Origin: CAYXDO01 sp964463485
Lineage (GTDB): Bacteria > Myxococcota > Kuafuiibacteriia > Kuafuiibacteriales > Kuafuiibacteriaceae
Direction of reading: 5' to 3'
Length of the DNA stretch: 45,274 nucleotides
Assembly: GCA_964463485.1 (NCBI GenBank)
Contig: CAYXDO010000086.1
Coordinates: forward strand, 1 to 45,274
The translations under genes and the position numbers were made by a program. Shown one piece after another: positions 16,556-25,304 of the stretch. The first letter of the stretch is position 1. Each line of letters opens with the position of its first letter. The notes under the pieces were generated by a model. The model was not told the origin of the DNA. It saw only the letters and a program-made list of their open reading frames with translations, and ran no database searches.

Positions 16556-18192
16556 CAGGAGCGCTTGATATTGCGGAAGAGGTCTCCGAACGTGCCGAAG
16601 CCGGAGCCAGAGGTGCCCTTGACGTAGTTGGTGTACTCCGCGCGCTCTTCGGCCTCCGCGACCTGCTTGATCGAGAGACGAACGGACGTCTTGCCGCTGC
16701 GCTTCTCGCTGTCGAGCACGGTGACCTTCACCTTCTGGCCTTTCTGGAACTCTTTCTTCAAATCGGTTCCGCGCGCCGTGCCCGTCTCGTGGGACGGCAC
16801 GAAGCCGCGAGCGCCGGAAGGAAGCTTCACGCGGATGCCTTTGCCCTCCACGACCTCTTCCACGAAGCCATCATGCACCGCGCCGCGCTCGATCTCGGAC
16901 GCGAGCTCATCCTGCGATTTGCCAAGCGACAAGCTGATCCGCTTCTTGTCCCACTCGACCTTGTCCACGCGAACGGAGACCTCGTCGCCCACCTTCAAGA
17001 CTTCGCTCGGATCCTTGATGCGCTCAGGACCCATCTTCGAGACGTGAATGAGCCCGTCGATCCCCGGCGCGAGCTCCACGAACGCGCCAAAGGGCTGGAT
17101 GCGGGCGACCTTGCCGGTGATACGCGCGCCTTCGGAAAAGGTGGACCGAGCGCGAGCCCAAGGATCACCTTCGAGATCCTTCATCGACAGCGAGATCTTC
17201 TTGCCGCCATCGAACGAGTCCCGCGGGCGCTTCTGCTTCTCGCCTTCCTTGGGCTCCTTCTCCTTCTTGTCCTCGATCTTCTTCACCTTCACACGCACGG
17301 TCTGACCGACCGACAGCACGTCGGTGGCCTTGGCGACGTGCGCGTGGGAGATCTCGGAGAGGTGAACCAGACCTTCGACGCCACCGAGATCGATGAACGC
17401 GCCGTAGTCCTTCACCGAGGTGACTTTGCCGTCTAGCTCGGCGCCCACTTGGATCTTATCGATCGCCTCGGCGACCTTCTTCTTCTGCTCCTCGAGCAAC
17501 ACCGCGCGACGCGAGACGACGAGGTTGCGGCCACCTTCTTTGTACTCAGTGATCTTGACGGCGATCTTGGTGCCGATCAGCGACTCGGGATTTGCGACCG
17601 GACGCAGATCGATTTGGGAAGTCGGCAAGAACGCTCGCAGGCCCGACAAGCTGACCTCGAGGCCGCCGGAGTTCTTCGCGCTGACCTTCACCTCGACCGG
17701 CAACCCAGCCTCGTAGGCTTGTCGCACGGCCTCGCGGTTCCGCGTGCTCATGTGCGGCAGGACCTTGCCGAGCTTCACGGTGCCGCCGCTCGTCGAGATC
17801 ACACGGACTTCGACGGTGTCGCCTTCCTTGACCGGAAGAGACCCGTCTTCTTCCTGAAGCTCGACCTTCGCGACGACACCTTCGGCTTTGCCGCCGACAT
17901 CCATGAACACCGAGTCATGTGAAAAACCGACGACTCGCGCATCGATCGTGAGGCCCGGGTAGAGATCCCGCTCGATCGCCTTGGCCTTGGCGCGCTCGGC
18001 TTTTTGGACCTTCTCGCGCTCCTTGGCTTGCTTCTCGGCGAGCTCGAACATCTCCGCGAAGGACATCTCGCCTTCGGGGAGCTCGGGCGCGGAGCTCTTC
18101 TTCATGGCATCAGCGGGAGGTCCGGACGCGTCACTCTGGGGAACGGCTGACGCGTTCGTGTTTTCGGTCTCGATCATGCTCTCTCCGCTCAT
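16555..18192 (-). CDS. Five-domain S1 RNA-binding protein (ribosomal protein S1-like)
   Basis: 545 residues with five S1/OB-fold domains at about 78-142, 161-228, 247-335, 352-423 and 434-510. Domain 3 (GKVTSVKDYGAFIDLGGVEG) and domain 4 (GKVARIQPFGAFVELAPGID) are the most canonical. Domain 3 has a charged Lys/Glu insertion (about 307-328). A Lys/Glu-rich coiled-coil-like segment precedes domain 1 (50-74). Bacterial S1 usually has four to six domains and helps the 30S subunit bind structured mRNA. This could be the housekeeping S1 or a paralogue; S1 is often next to cmk or ihfB, which are absent, so I leave the symbol blank. Confidence 0.85.
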   Translation of the reverse strand: MSGESMIETENTNASAVPQSDASGPPADAMKKSSAPELPEGEMSFAEMFELAEKQAKEREKVQKAERAKAKAIERDLYPGLTIDARVVGFSHDSVFMDVGGKAEGVVAKVELQEEDGSLPVKEGDTVEVRVISTSGGTVKLGKVLPHMSTRNREAVRQAYEAGLPVEVKVSAKNSGGLEVSLSGLRAFLPTSQIDLRPVANPESLIGTKIAVKITEYKEGGRNLVVSRRAVLLEEQKKKVAEAIDKIQVGAELDGKVTSVKDYGAFIDLGGVEGLVHLSEISHAHVAKATDVLSVGQTVRVKVKKIEDKKEKEPKEGEKQKRPRDSFDGGKKISLSMKDLEGDPWARARSTFSEGARITGKVARIQPFGAFVELAPGIDGLIHVSKMGPERIKDPSEVLKVGDEVSVRVDKVEWDKKRISLSLGKSQDELASEIERGAVHDGFVEEVVEGKGIRVKLPSGARGFVPSHETGTARGTDLKKEFQKGQKVKVTVLDSEKRSGKTSVRLSIKQVAEAEERAEYTNYVKGTSGSGFGTFGDLFRNIKRS

Positions 18193-18227
18193 GGGTTGGT
18201 GCTCGCCGACGCGAGGAAGGCCCGCCC

Positions 18228-18860
18228 TTACTGGATCTGTTTCATCCTGTCACCTGGGATGTCCGGATCGACGGGATTGGGCTCGTTTGCCGTGAATTCC
18301 GTACACGAAAAACCGATCGGCTCTCCATTTGCGGGAGCCTCAGGAAAGCCGTAGACCTGCAAGAGCAGAGGCCGCCCGACCGGAACGCGCAGCGGAATCT
18401 GGGTGCCATTGGCCCCGACCGGCGGCTTGCCGGTGTGACGAACGTCCACGACGTTCAGGCAAGGCGAAAAGGATTCCAGACGCCCATCCGCACACGTTCG
18501 ATCGACGCCCCCCGCCGCCTCCGCCGAAATCGCTACGCCCACGTAGATTTGAGCGCGATCCACGATGAATTGCTCGATCTCGAATTGAAGGTTCACCACG
18601 GCGTCGGCAGCGGGCGACTCGCAGGTCCCAAAAACGCACAGGTTCTCGTTGTAGTCCGGGCAGAAGGTCCCGCAGTTGCTCGGCGCGGATCCGCCTCCAC
18701 CGCAGTCGCCGGCCTTCTGACAAGCCGCAGTCACCTCGGGGCACAACGCGCGGACTCCGGCGTCGACCGCGGCGTCGACGCCGACGTCCTCACCCGAGCT
18801 CTCCTGCGAACACCCGAGCGCCGCTACGAGTATGACGCTCCACCAAACCGAGTTCCTCAT
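18228..18860 (-). CDS. Predicted Cys-containing lipoprotein
   Basis: 210 residues with signal MRNSVWWSVILVAALGC (Cys17) followed by an Asp/Ala/Val linker. The mature part has a Cys-rich first third (CPEVTAACQKAGDCGGGG, CGTFCPDYNENLCVFGTC), then a mixed domain of unknown function. ATG 18860 is preferred because the signal peptide begins there; the frame is open upstream but overlaps tsaE. The gap to the tsaE stop is one base, so it is the third gene of the nnr-tsaE unit, probably only by position. The location is the cell envelope. Confidence 0.75.
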   Translation of the reverse strand: MRNSVWWSVILVAALGCSQESSGEDVGVDAAVDAGVRALCPEVTAACQKAGDCGGGGSAPSNCGTFCPDYNENLCVFGTCESPAADAVVNLQFEIEQFIVDRAQIYVGVAISAEAAGGVDRTCADGRLESFSPCLNVVDVRHTGKPPVGANGTQIPLRVPVGRPLLLQVYGFPEAPANGEPIGFSCTEFTANEPNPVDPDIPGDRMKQIQ

Positions 18861-18861
18861 C

Positions 18862-19350
18862 TCAACTCCACGCACGTGCCACGAGCCTCTCTGCCAAAGC
18901 GCCGAGCGCAACGACCCGAATCCGCCGAACATCCTCGGGCTCGATCCAGATCTCGATGCGCTCCGGAGGAAGCGCCTCGGCCACCCGATCTGCCCACTCG
19001 ACGATGACCATCCCGTTGGCTTCGTAGATCTCTCGATACCCGATGGCCTCGAGGTCGAGAAGCCCCGAAAGCCGATACAGGTCCAAATGTCGAATCGGCG
19101 GGTCCGTTGGCAGCTCGTCCACGATCGCAAACGTCGGCGAGCGAACCTCCTCCGCAACCTGCGGATCGACGCCCGAAACGATCCCGCGGGTCACCACGGT
19201 CTTGCCCGCGCCGAGAGGGCCGATCAGCGCAACGAAGACGGACCCCACCGCGATCCCGGATCGCGCCGACTCGGCGAACGCGACACCGAGCTTTCGAGCC
19301 CACTCTAGCGTCTCGTCCTCGCTCCGCGTCTCGAAGCTCAGCTGCGTCAT
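18862..19350 (-). CDS. tsaE: tRNA t6A biosynthesis ATPase TsaE
   Basis: 162 residues. Walker A is GPLGAGKT, followed by RSPTFAIVDE and HLDLYRL, the family's typical segments, then VIVEWADR. TsaE is the ATPase that works with TsaB and TsaD in making threonylcarbamoyladenosine-37 on ANN-decoding tRNAs. The ATG at 19350 overlaps the stop of the nnr gene by four bases. The nnr-tsaE pairing is common in bacteria. The normal length and intact motifs support a working enzyme. Confidence 0.93.
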   Translation of the reverse strand: MTQLSFETRSEDETLEWARKLGVAFAESARSGIAVGSVFVALIGPLGAGKTVVTRGIVSGVDPQVAEEVRSPTFAIVDELPTDPPIRHLDLYRLSGLLDLEAIGYREIYEANGMVIVEWADRVAEALPPERIEIWIEPEDVRRIRVVALGALAERLVARAWS

Positions 19351-20852
19351 GATCCCGCGAGCGCCTCGACGAGATCCGAGGCGATCAAGCGATGGCCTCG
19401 TGCCTCCTTCGCTCGATCTCCCGCGAGCGCGTGAAGCTGGGCGCCCGCGCGAGCCGCGAGCGGGACGTCGGAGCCCTGGGCGAGTAAGGCGCCGATGATT
19501 CCTGTGAGTACGTCCCCGGAGCCCCCGGTCGCCATTCCAGGATGACCGCGGGTCACGATGCCGACGGTGCCGTCCGGATCCGAGATCACGGTCGACGCAC
19601 CCTTCAGCACCACCGTCGCTCCCGATACCTCGGCCAGCCCGCGCGCCGCTTCGAGCCGCGCGCCCTGCACCGTCGCGGTGTCGAGCCCCAACACACGGGC
19701 CATCTCGCCCGGATGCGGCGTCAGCACGACGCCCGCGGCGTGAGCCTTCAGCCAGCTCGGATCGGAGCCGAGCGCGTCGAGCGCGCCCGCATCCAACACG
19801 ACCGGCACCGCGATGGCGTCGAGCACCTCGCGAAGGAAACTCTCGAGCCCTTCGCACGGATCGAGGGACGGACCGATCGCGAGCGCGTTCACGCGGCGCT
19901 TGGTCAACCCATCGATCACGACTCTCGCCGAGAGCTCGTCCTCGCCAGCGGACAAGCCCATGACCTCCAGCAAAGACCCACCAAGCCGCTCGATCACGGA
20001 TCGCGAGCTCGCGAGCGAGACGAGCCCCGCGCCCGCACGCAGCCCGGCTCGGCACGCGAGGAGCGCCGCGCCCGGGCGATCCGCGCTCCCTGCGATCACG
20101 CCGAGATGCCCGAAGCTGCCCTTGTGTGCGTCCGGCGCGCGCGGCGGCCGCGCCCGCTCGATGATCGAATCGTCGAGCCAGATCGCTGATGGTTTGGACA
20201 CCAACGATCGAGGGATGCCGATGTCGACGACCTCCAAGCGCCCCGAATGAGCTCGGCCCGGATAGAGGGCGTGGCCGAGCTTCGGGAAGGCGAAGGTCAC
20301 CGTCACGTCCGCCCGAACGGCGACGCCCAGCACCTGGCCGGTGTCCGCGTCGATCCCCGTCGGGATGTCGACGGCCACGACGGGTTTGTTGGACGCGCGA
20401 ATCAGTCCGACGGCGAGCGCCGCGTCGCCCGTGACCTCACGCGCCAGGCCCGTGCCGAAAATCGCGTCGACCACGACCGCGGCGCCGGAGAGCGCAGCGC
20501 GAAGGCGCGCCTCGAGCTCGGCTCCGCCGAGCGCCTCCACTTCGATCTTCAGGCGACGTGCGACCGCGAGCTGATGACCCAGGTCCTTGGAGACTCGGTC
20601 GAGCGACCCCAACACCATCACCTGGACGGGAACGCCTCGATCGACGAGCGCTCGGGCCACCACCACACCATCCCCTCCGTTGTTCCCACGACCAGCGACG
20701 ATCAGTACGGGTCCGCGCGGATCCATACGAGCGACGGCCTCGGCGACCGCACGACCGGCCGTTTCCATGAGCACGAGTGACGGAATGCCAAGCTCCTCGA
20801 TCGTGATCCGATCGAGCTCGCGCATTTGTTCGGCGCCGACGAGCGGAGTCAT
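19347..20852 (-). CDS. nnr: Bifunctional NAD(P)HX epimerase / ADP-dependent NAD(P)HX dehydratase
   Basis: 501 residues from ATG 20852. The N-terminal YjeF_N epimerase domain carries GRGNNGGDG. The C-terminal ribokinase-like dehydratase domain carries LTPHPGEMARV and the nucleotide-site motif ATGGSGDVLTGIIGALLAQG. Together they repair hydrated, inactive NADH and NADPH. ATG 20852 is chosen over an in-frame ATG 69 bases upstream because MTPLVGAEQMRELD begins the family directly. A weak TTGCCT-17-TACGGC element lies upstream (20861-20889), eight bases from the ATG. It leads the nnr-tsaE-lipoprotein unit. Confidence 0.93.
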   Translation of the reverse strand: MTPLVGAEQMRELDRITIEELGIPSLVLMETAGRAVAEAVARMDPRGPVLIVAGRGNNGGDGVVVARALVDRGVPVQVMVLGSLDRVSKDLGHQLAVARRLKIEVEALGGAELEARLRAALSGAAVVVDAIFGTGLAREVTGDAALAVGLIRASNKPVVAVDIPTGIDADTGQVLGVAVRADVTVTFAFPKLGHALYPGRAHSGRLEVVDIGIPRSLVSKPSAIWLDDSIIERARPPRAPDAHKGSFGHLGVIAGSADRPGAALLACRAGLRAGAGLVSLASSRSVIERLGGSLLEVMGLSAGEDELSARVVIDGLTKRRVNALAIGPSLDPCEGLESFLREVLDAIAVPVVLDAGALDALGSDPSWLKAHAAGVVLTPHPGEMARVLGLDTATVQGARLEAARGLAEVSGATVVLKGASTVISDPDGTVGIVTRGHPGMATGGSGDVLTGIIGALLAQGSDVPLAARAGAQLHALAGDRAKEARGHRLIASDLVEALAGS

Positions 20853-20972
20853 TAGTGACTGCCGTAGGCGGGAAGTCGGAGGGAGGCAAGGACGACGCAA
20901 ATCCGCGCCCGATCGTGGCATCTCGAAATCTTCGCAGCAAAGGATATAACAAAGACGGCTGAGTCGCGAAGG

Positions 20973-21737
20973 TCAACGTGCGCAGGTGAGTTGCCGGCCG
21001 CCATCGACGACCATCAAGTGACCCGTGATCCACCCCGCTCGCTCCGAGGCAAGGAACAGTACGGCCTCCGCAATCTCATCCGACGAACCCACCCGACCGA
21101 GCGGGTGAGTTGTCTTGGATCGCTCCAGAAAGGTCGAGTAGGCCTCACCAGCCATACCCCCAGCCTTGTGGAGGTTCGTGACCACGACACCTGGGTTGAC
21201 CGCGTTGACCCTCACGCCGAGCGGAGCGAGCTCGATGGCCGCACACTGGGTGAGTTGGTCGAGCGCCGCCTTACTCACACAGTAGGCAAGCACGTTCGGG
21301 AACACTCGAACACTCGCGACGGACGATACGTTCACTACGCTCCCTCGCGTCGCCTTCAAATGAGGCAGCGCCGCCTGCATCGCAAACCACGCCGCGTCGA
21401 GGTTCAGCTTCATGTGCTCGGACCAATCCACGTCCGTCGTGCTCTCGATCGATCCGGCCTTCAACATGCCGGCGGCATTCACGAGCACGTCGAGCCGTCC
21501 AAAATGAGCGGCAGTGTGGTCGATCGCTCGAGTCACTTCCTGTCGATGAGTGACGTCGGCCGGCGTGGCCAAACATGCGGATGGGTTGTCACATCCCGCG
21601 ACTGCGGCTTCGAGCGCCTCACGACGACGAGCAACCCAGGCAACCCTTGCGCCCTCCCTGACGAATCGCTCCGCGACGGCCCGACCGATTCCACTCGAGG
21701 CACCCGTGACGAGCGCGACTTTGCCTGCCAGATCCAT
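20973..21737 (-). CDS. Short-chain dehydrogenase/reductase (SDR)
   Basis: 254 residues, classical SDR. The cofactor loop is TGASSGIG (11-18). NAAG follows strand 4, a Ser lies in VVNVSSVASV, and the catalytic pair sits in AYCVSKAALDQL (YxxxK). PGVVVTNLHK follows. An Arg-rich face after strand 2 (ARRREALE) suggests NADPH. The best match in style is FabG-like or generic secondary alcohol dehydrogenases; the substrate is unknown. It is monocistronic with its own promoter-like element. Confidence 0.9.
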   Translation of the reverse strand: MDLAGKVALVTGASSGIGRAVAERFVREGARVAWVARRREALEAAVAGCDNPSACLATPADVTHRQEVTRAIDHTAAHFGRLDVLVNAAGMLKAGSIESTTDVDWSEHMKLNLDAAWFAMQAALPHLKATRGSVVNVSSVASVRVFPNVLAYCVSKAALDQLTQCAAIELAPLGVRVNAVNPGVVVTNLHKAGGMAGEAYSTFLERSKTTHPLGRVGSSDEIAEAVLFLASERAGWITGHLMVVDGGRQLTCAR

Positions 21738-21772
21738 ACGCGCTGGCTATCGCAAAGATGTGCCAGCGACAA
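21738..21772 (-). promoter_or_regulatory. Candidate leaderless promoter of the SDR gene
   Basis: TTGTCG (complement of 21767-21772), 17 bp, TAGCCA (complement of 21744-21749), six bases, then ATG at 21737. No Shine-Dalgarno fits in the gap. Confidence 0.4.
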
Positions 21773-21816
21773 CCAGGACGCGTGCTTGATAGTGCGGCGT
21801 AGGCGCAATGAGGCTG

Positions 21817-21963
21817 TTAGCTGGGCTCCTGGGCGGGCTCCGTCGGCGGAGGCTCGGGAGAGGTTCCGCCGGACACCGAGTCGAGGTCTTCCGGGTCGAG
21901 CTCCAACTGCTTTCTCCAACGTGACGGCTCGGTCGTATCATCGAATTCTTCAGGCGAGCTCAC
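21817..21963 (-). CDS. Small acidic Pro/Glu-rich protein (48 residues)
   Basis: GTG at 21963 opens a 48-residue frame beginning SSPEEFDDTTEPSRWRK and ending SPEPPPTEPAQEPS. Codon third positions are mostly G or C, as in neighbouring real genes. It starts 36 bp after the DUF2341-like lipoprotein stop on the same strand. GAGAGGA lies a few bases upstream and may be its Shine-Dalgarno. It is very acidic, with no membrane segment, and is likely disordered. The function is unknown and it may not be a real gene. Confidence 0.4.
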   Translation of the reverse strand: MSSPEEFDDTTEPSRWRKQLELDPEDLDSVSGGTSPEPPPTEPAQEPS

Positions 21964-21999
21964 GAGCGCATCCTCTCACTTCGGAGCGGATAGATCCAC

Positions 22000-23478
22000 T
22001 CAGCGAGCTTCGCGCGGCCCGAGCTGTGCAGCCACCTCATCGGCCGCCGTGAGCCTAACGGTCACATCGTCGATCGCCACGATGGTGGCCCCTTGAGACG
22101 AGCCGTTCGGAGAGATGTAGCGGAAGTGGATCGAAGCCGGCCCCACGTCGGGGACGAACCGCACGCGTACAGGCGTGAACACTTGCGATTGCAGATGCCA
22201 CCCGACCTCGCTGCGGACCGTCCCGTTCTGCTCCAAGAACAAGACGGGGTCCGTGGGCGGGCGGATCGTGTAACTCTGGGTGGCGATCGTTTTTGCTCCA
22301 ACGAAATTCGAGGGATCGTTCGAATACGCAAAATAGAGCACGTCGGCGGCCTCCACCATGTGGCCGCCGATCCATCCGGAGAGCTCGTAAACGGTTCCGG
22401 CGGGCGGAGTCGTCACGATCCCGGGCGCCACGGGAGACCCCAGAGTCTTGCGCGTTGGATCCGCGCCGTCGTCTTGGGCGCAGTAAGCGCCCGAGTTGGC
22501 GGTATCGATGCGATCGGTGCATGAGCCCATCCACGCGTCGAACCAGCCCCCGCGGCTCAAGCCCCCTCCTGGAAACCGCTCGACGAAAAGAAAGATCGCG
22601 TCCGTACCGACCGGAGTGGCCGAAGGATCCCCGTGATAAAGCCAGAAATCGGAGCTCGCGCCCGCGGGGAGCGGCGCGTCGAGCTCGACGATGAGCTCGA
22701 GCAGATCACTCCCTAGCAGGGCCGCGTCGTCGACCTGGTGCCGCAAGAGAACTTCGCCGCGGTACACCGCGAGATCCGCGCCGCTCGCGAGGGCCGAGCC
22801 TTCGGACACCATGAGCGCGTGGGGGACCGCGACGCGAAACGTCGTCCCCGCCGGCAACGTCGCTGCGGCGGTCAGCGTCAGAGGTTCTCGAAAGGCAAAG
22901 GCTCCAGCGAAAGCGCCGGAGTCCGTCGGGCCGGAGTCCATGAAGACGGGGCCTGAGTCGACGACGATCTCCGCGTCCGCATCCACGATCGTCGCGTCCA
23001 GTTGCGTCCCCCGGTCACCGGCGTCCGACGAGGCGTCTCGCCTGGCCGCTGCGTCGGAAACGCCTGCGTCACCGGTACCGATCTCGAACGCGTACTCCTT
23101 GGTCGCGCGAACCTCGCCGTCGTAGATCAACCTCACCCCGTACACGCCCGGCTGGAGTGGCCGAAAATTTTCGAAGCGTGCCTCCAACTGATTGACCGAC
23201 TGGACGCCCACCCAGTCGCTGCCGATCTCGACGCGCTGGTTATCGAAGATCTCCACGACGAGCCGGGTCGTGCCCTCCGCGCTCCCCTGACCCTCGGAGA
23301 TCTGAAACTTCACCTTGTCGAGCCCAAAACCACGCCCGATCAACCGCAGCCGAAACGTGGCACCGTCTGGATCGCTGACCGTTTCGACGGCCTGAATCTC
23401 CGGCTGCACCGAGGTGGGGTTAGGGCAAGCCACAAAAAGGAGCGCCACGGGCAAGACGAGAAAGACGGACGGGCGCAT
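22000..23478 (-). CDS. Lipoprotein with IPT-like and DUF2341-like domains
   Basis: 492 residues from ATG 23478, whose signal MRPSVFLVLPVALLFVAC fits better than the GTG 18 bases upstream. A beta-rich segment (about 22-120) resembles IPT/TIG folds (IGRGFGLDKVKF, GVYGVRLIYDG). It is followed by an Asp/Ala/Ser linker (about 137-185). The next region (RVAVPHALMVSE...LAVYRGEVLLRHQVDD...DFWLYHGDPSATPVG) fits DUF2341, a surface domain found beside adhesin-like modules. The rest is a jelly-roll-like beta region. It is probably a surface-exposed carbohydrate- or protein-binding lipoprotein. It is divergent from the TonB-like gene. Confidence 0.75.
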   Translation of the reverse strand: MRPSVFLVLPVALLFVACPNPTSVQPEIQAVETVSDPDGATFRLRLIGRGFGLDKVKFQISEGQGSAEGTTRLVVEIFDNQRVEIGSDWVGVQSVNQLEARFENFRPLQPGVYGVRLIYDGEVRATKEYAFEIGTGDAGVSDAAARRDASSDAGDRGTQLDATIVDADAEIVVDSGPVFMDSGPTDSGAFAGAFAFREPLTLTAAATLPAGTTFRVAVPHALMVSEGSALASGADLAVYRGEVLLRHQVDDAALLGSDLLELIVELDAPLPAGASSDFWLYHGDPSATPVGTDAIFLFVERFPGGGLSRGGWFDAWMGSCTDRIDTANSGAYCAQDDGADPTRKTLGSPVAPGIVTTPPAGTVYELSGWIGGHMVEAADVLYFAYSNDPSNFVGAKTIATQSYTIRPPTDPVLFLEQNGTVRSEVGWHLQSQVFTPVRVRFVPDVGPASIHFRYISPNGSSQGATIVAIDDVTVRLTAADEVAAQLGPREAR

Positions 23479-23564
23479 TCGATGCGAAACGTACACCGGA
23501 ACGTTCGACTAAAAAATGGGTCGCCCGGCGGGCGAAGCGCAGTACCCTATTCGAGAGAGGCTTT

Positions 23565-24845
23565 GTGCGGCGACACCACGAAAAGAGAGGCGTCTTGGCC
23601 GTCGCGGTGGCGGCCTCGTTGGGCGCGCACGCGCTCGTCTTTCCCGGCGTAGCTCGGTGGATTACCTCTTTCGAGGCACGCGCCCTTCCCACCCCGCCTC
23701 CGGCGCGCGTAGTCACGGTCGCAAAAGGCCAATGGAACAAAGCCTTCGAGCTCCAACGGCCGAACCTTCCTCGCCCCACCGCCCCACAGCCGACACCTCC
23801 CGAGGCGCCCACACCCTTGCCCCCCAAGCCCCCGGAGTTGGTGAAGCAGGAGTCCGACGAATCGGAGAAGTTGGAGGGCCAAGTCGTCGAAGTCCCGCCG
23901 ACGCAGGACGACTCCCCCAACCCTTCGGCAAAGTATCTCGGCAAGTACAACACCCACGTCGAGAAGGAGACGACCGCGCGCCTCGACCGCCGAGATCGTT
24001 CCCGAAGAAATGTCAGCAACGAGCTTCAGACCAAGGCCCCGACACCCCCGAACCGGCCTCCCGACGCGATGACTCCTGGGCTTGCCGTACAAGGGGACGG
24101 CAAACCTTTCGACCAACAGCCCGAGAAAGGCTCCGACCAACTCGTGCTCAAAGTCCCGAAGATTCTCGAGCGAGAGGAAGTCATGCTCGATTCGGTGCCC
24201 GGCCCTGGCTCCGGAATCCAGAATCAGCGCGCGACCGACTCCATCTCCGGCAACTCGGATCACTTCGAGCTGAAGATGGGTGAGCTCGACACCAAGCCCG
24301 GCAAAGAGGCCGGCGCGCGCGGGACGCCGGATGGGTCCGAAAAAGGAGATATCGAAGGGAAGACTGGAATTCCTACGATCGCCGCGCTCGTGCCCAACTT
24401 CGGCACGCTCGCGCGAATCTCGGGCTCACCAAGCGACGACTACGTGCCCGAGGTGGCGGAGGGCGAAGGCACCTTCCTCAACACCAAGGAGTTCAAGTAC
24501 GCCACCTTCTTCATCCGAATCAAAGATGGGGTGTCGGACTACTGGGCGGACCTTATGCACACGGAATATCGCCGCCGAGATCCCACGGGCAACATCTACG
24601 GCATTCGCGACCGGACTACACTCATTCGCGTCGCGCTGAATCGAGCGGGCGAGCTCGATGACATCTCGATCGAGGAGTCGAGCGGCGTAGACTTCTTGGA
24701 TTCCGTCGCGATCGAAGCGTTTCGACGTGCTCAGCCATTCCCAAACCCACCCTCGGGCATGGCGGATCCGGACGGAGGCATCCGCTTCAATTTTCTATTC
24801 CACGTGCAAATGACTCCGATGCGCGGCTCGGACATTTACCGGTAG
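23565..24845 (+). CDS. TonB-like energy transducer with long Pro-rich spacer
   Basis: 426 residues from GTG 23565, with GAGAGAGG five bases upstream. There is one N-terminal membrane anchor (residues 9-27), then a Pro/Lys/Glu-rich periplasmic spacer, then a C-terminal TonB fold from about 325 (FFIRIKDGVSDYW..., TLIRVALNRAGELDDISIEESSGVDFLDSVAIEAFRRAQPFPNPP). It is longer than E. coli TonB (239 residues). No exbB, exbD or TonB-dependent receptor is adjacent. In myxobacteria such proteins also include gliding or AgmX/GltJ-like parts, so a role outside uptake is possible. Its 3' end is eight bases from the convergent gcvH. Confidence 0.8.
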   Translation: MRRHHEKRGVLAVAVAASLGAHALVFPGVARWITSFEARALPTPPPARVVTVAKGQWNKAFELQRPNLPRPTAPQPTPPEAPTPLPPKPPELVKQESDESEKLEGQVVEVPPTQDDSPNPSAKYLGKYNTHVEKETTARLDRRDRSRRNVSNELQTKAPTPPNRPPDAMTPGLAVQGDGKPFDQQPEKGSDQLVLKVPKILEREEVMLDSVPGPGSGIQNQRATDSISGNSDHFELKMGELDTKPGKEAGARGTPDGSEKGDIEGKTGIPTIAALVPNFGTLARISGSPSDDYVPEVAEGEGTFLNTKEFKYATFFIRIKDGVSDYWADLMHTEYRRRDPTGNIYGIRDRTTLIRVALNRAGELDDISIEESSGVDFLDSVAIEAFRRAQPFPNPPSGMADPDGGIRFNFLFHVQMTPMRGSDIYR

Positions 24846-24853
24846 ACCGGCGC

Positions 24854-25252
24854 TCAGCCTTCGGCCTCTAAGAACTGCAAGTAGGCCGCGGGGGTCAAGA
24901 GGCCGTCCGCTTCCGACGGGTGCGAGAGCCTCACCTTGAGCATCCAACCCTTGCCGTAAGAGTCTTCGTTCAATGACTCGGGATTCTTCACCACGTCTTC
25001 GTTTCGCTCGAGCACTTCACCGCTCATCGGAGCGAACAAGTCAGAGACCGCCTTCGTCGACTCCACCACCCCGAACGTCTGGCCCGCGGATACCGAGGCG
25101 CCGACCTTCGGAAGCTCGCAGTAAACGATGTCCCCGAGCTGCTCTTGAGCGTGGAAGGTGATGCCGACCGTAGCGATGTCTCCAGCGATCGAACACCACT
25201 CGTGATCACGTGTGTACAGGAGATTTTCCGGGAAGCTCTTCGCCTGTGCCAT
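24854..25252 (-). CDS. gcvH: Glycine cleavage system H protein
   Basis: 132 residues, full length. The lipoyl attachment site is Lys67 in GVVESTKAVSDL, with the conserved LGDIVYCELP and a C-terminal GKGWMLKVRLS. GcvH carries the aminomethyl group between GcvP, GcvT and lipoamide dehydrogenase. It lies 52 bp after gcvT on the same strand, and that gap holds its own promoter-like element, so it can be made separately from folD-gcvT, for example as a lipoate or octanoyl carrier. Confidence 0.96.
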   Translation of the reverse strand: MAQAKSFPENLLYTRDHEWCSIAGDIATVGITFHAQEQLGDIVYCELPKVGASVSAGQTFGVVESTKAVSDLFAPMSGEVLERNEDVVKNPESLNEDSYGKGWMLKVRLSHPSEADGLLTPAAYLQFLEAEG

Positions 25253-25287
25253 GCCCGCTGCGTATGTCTTCGCGAGCCGTTGGTCAA
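25253..25287 (-). promoter_or_regulatory. Candidate leaderless promoter of gcvH
   Basis: TTGACC (complement of 25282-25287), exactly 17 bp, TACGCA (complement of 25259-25264), six bases, then ATG at 25252. It fills the gap between gcvT and gcvH. Confidence 0.45.
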
Positions 25288-25304
25288 TCTCCAGGAAAGG
25301 GCGC

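Noticed and set aside
18862..20055. Longer 397-residue version of TsaE
   Set aside because: The extra N-terminus is Arg/Gly-rich antiphase reading of nnr. ATG 19350 overlaps the nnr stop and begins the family.
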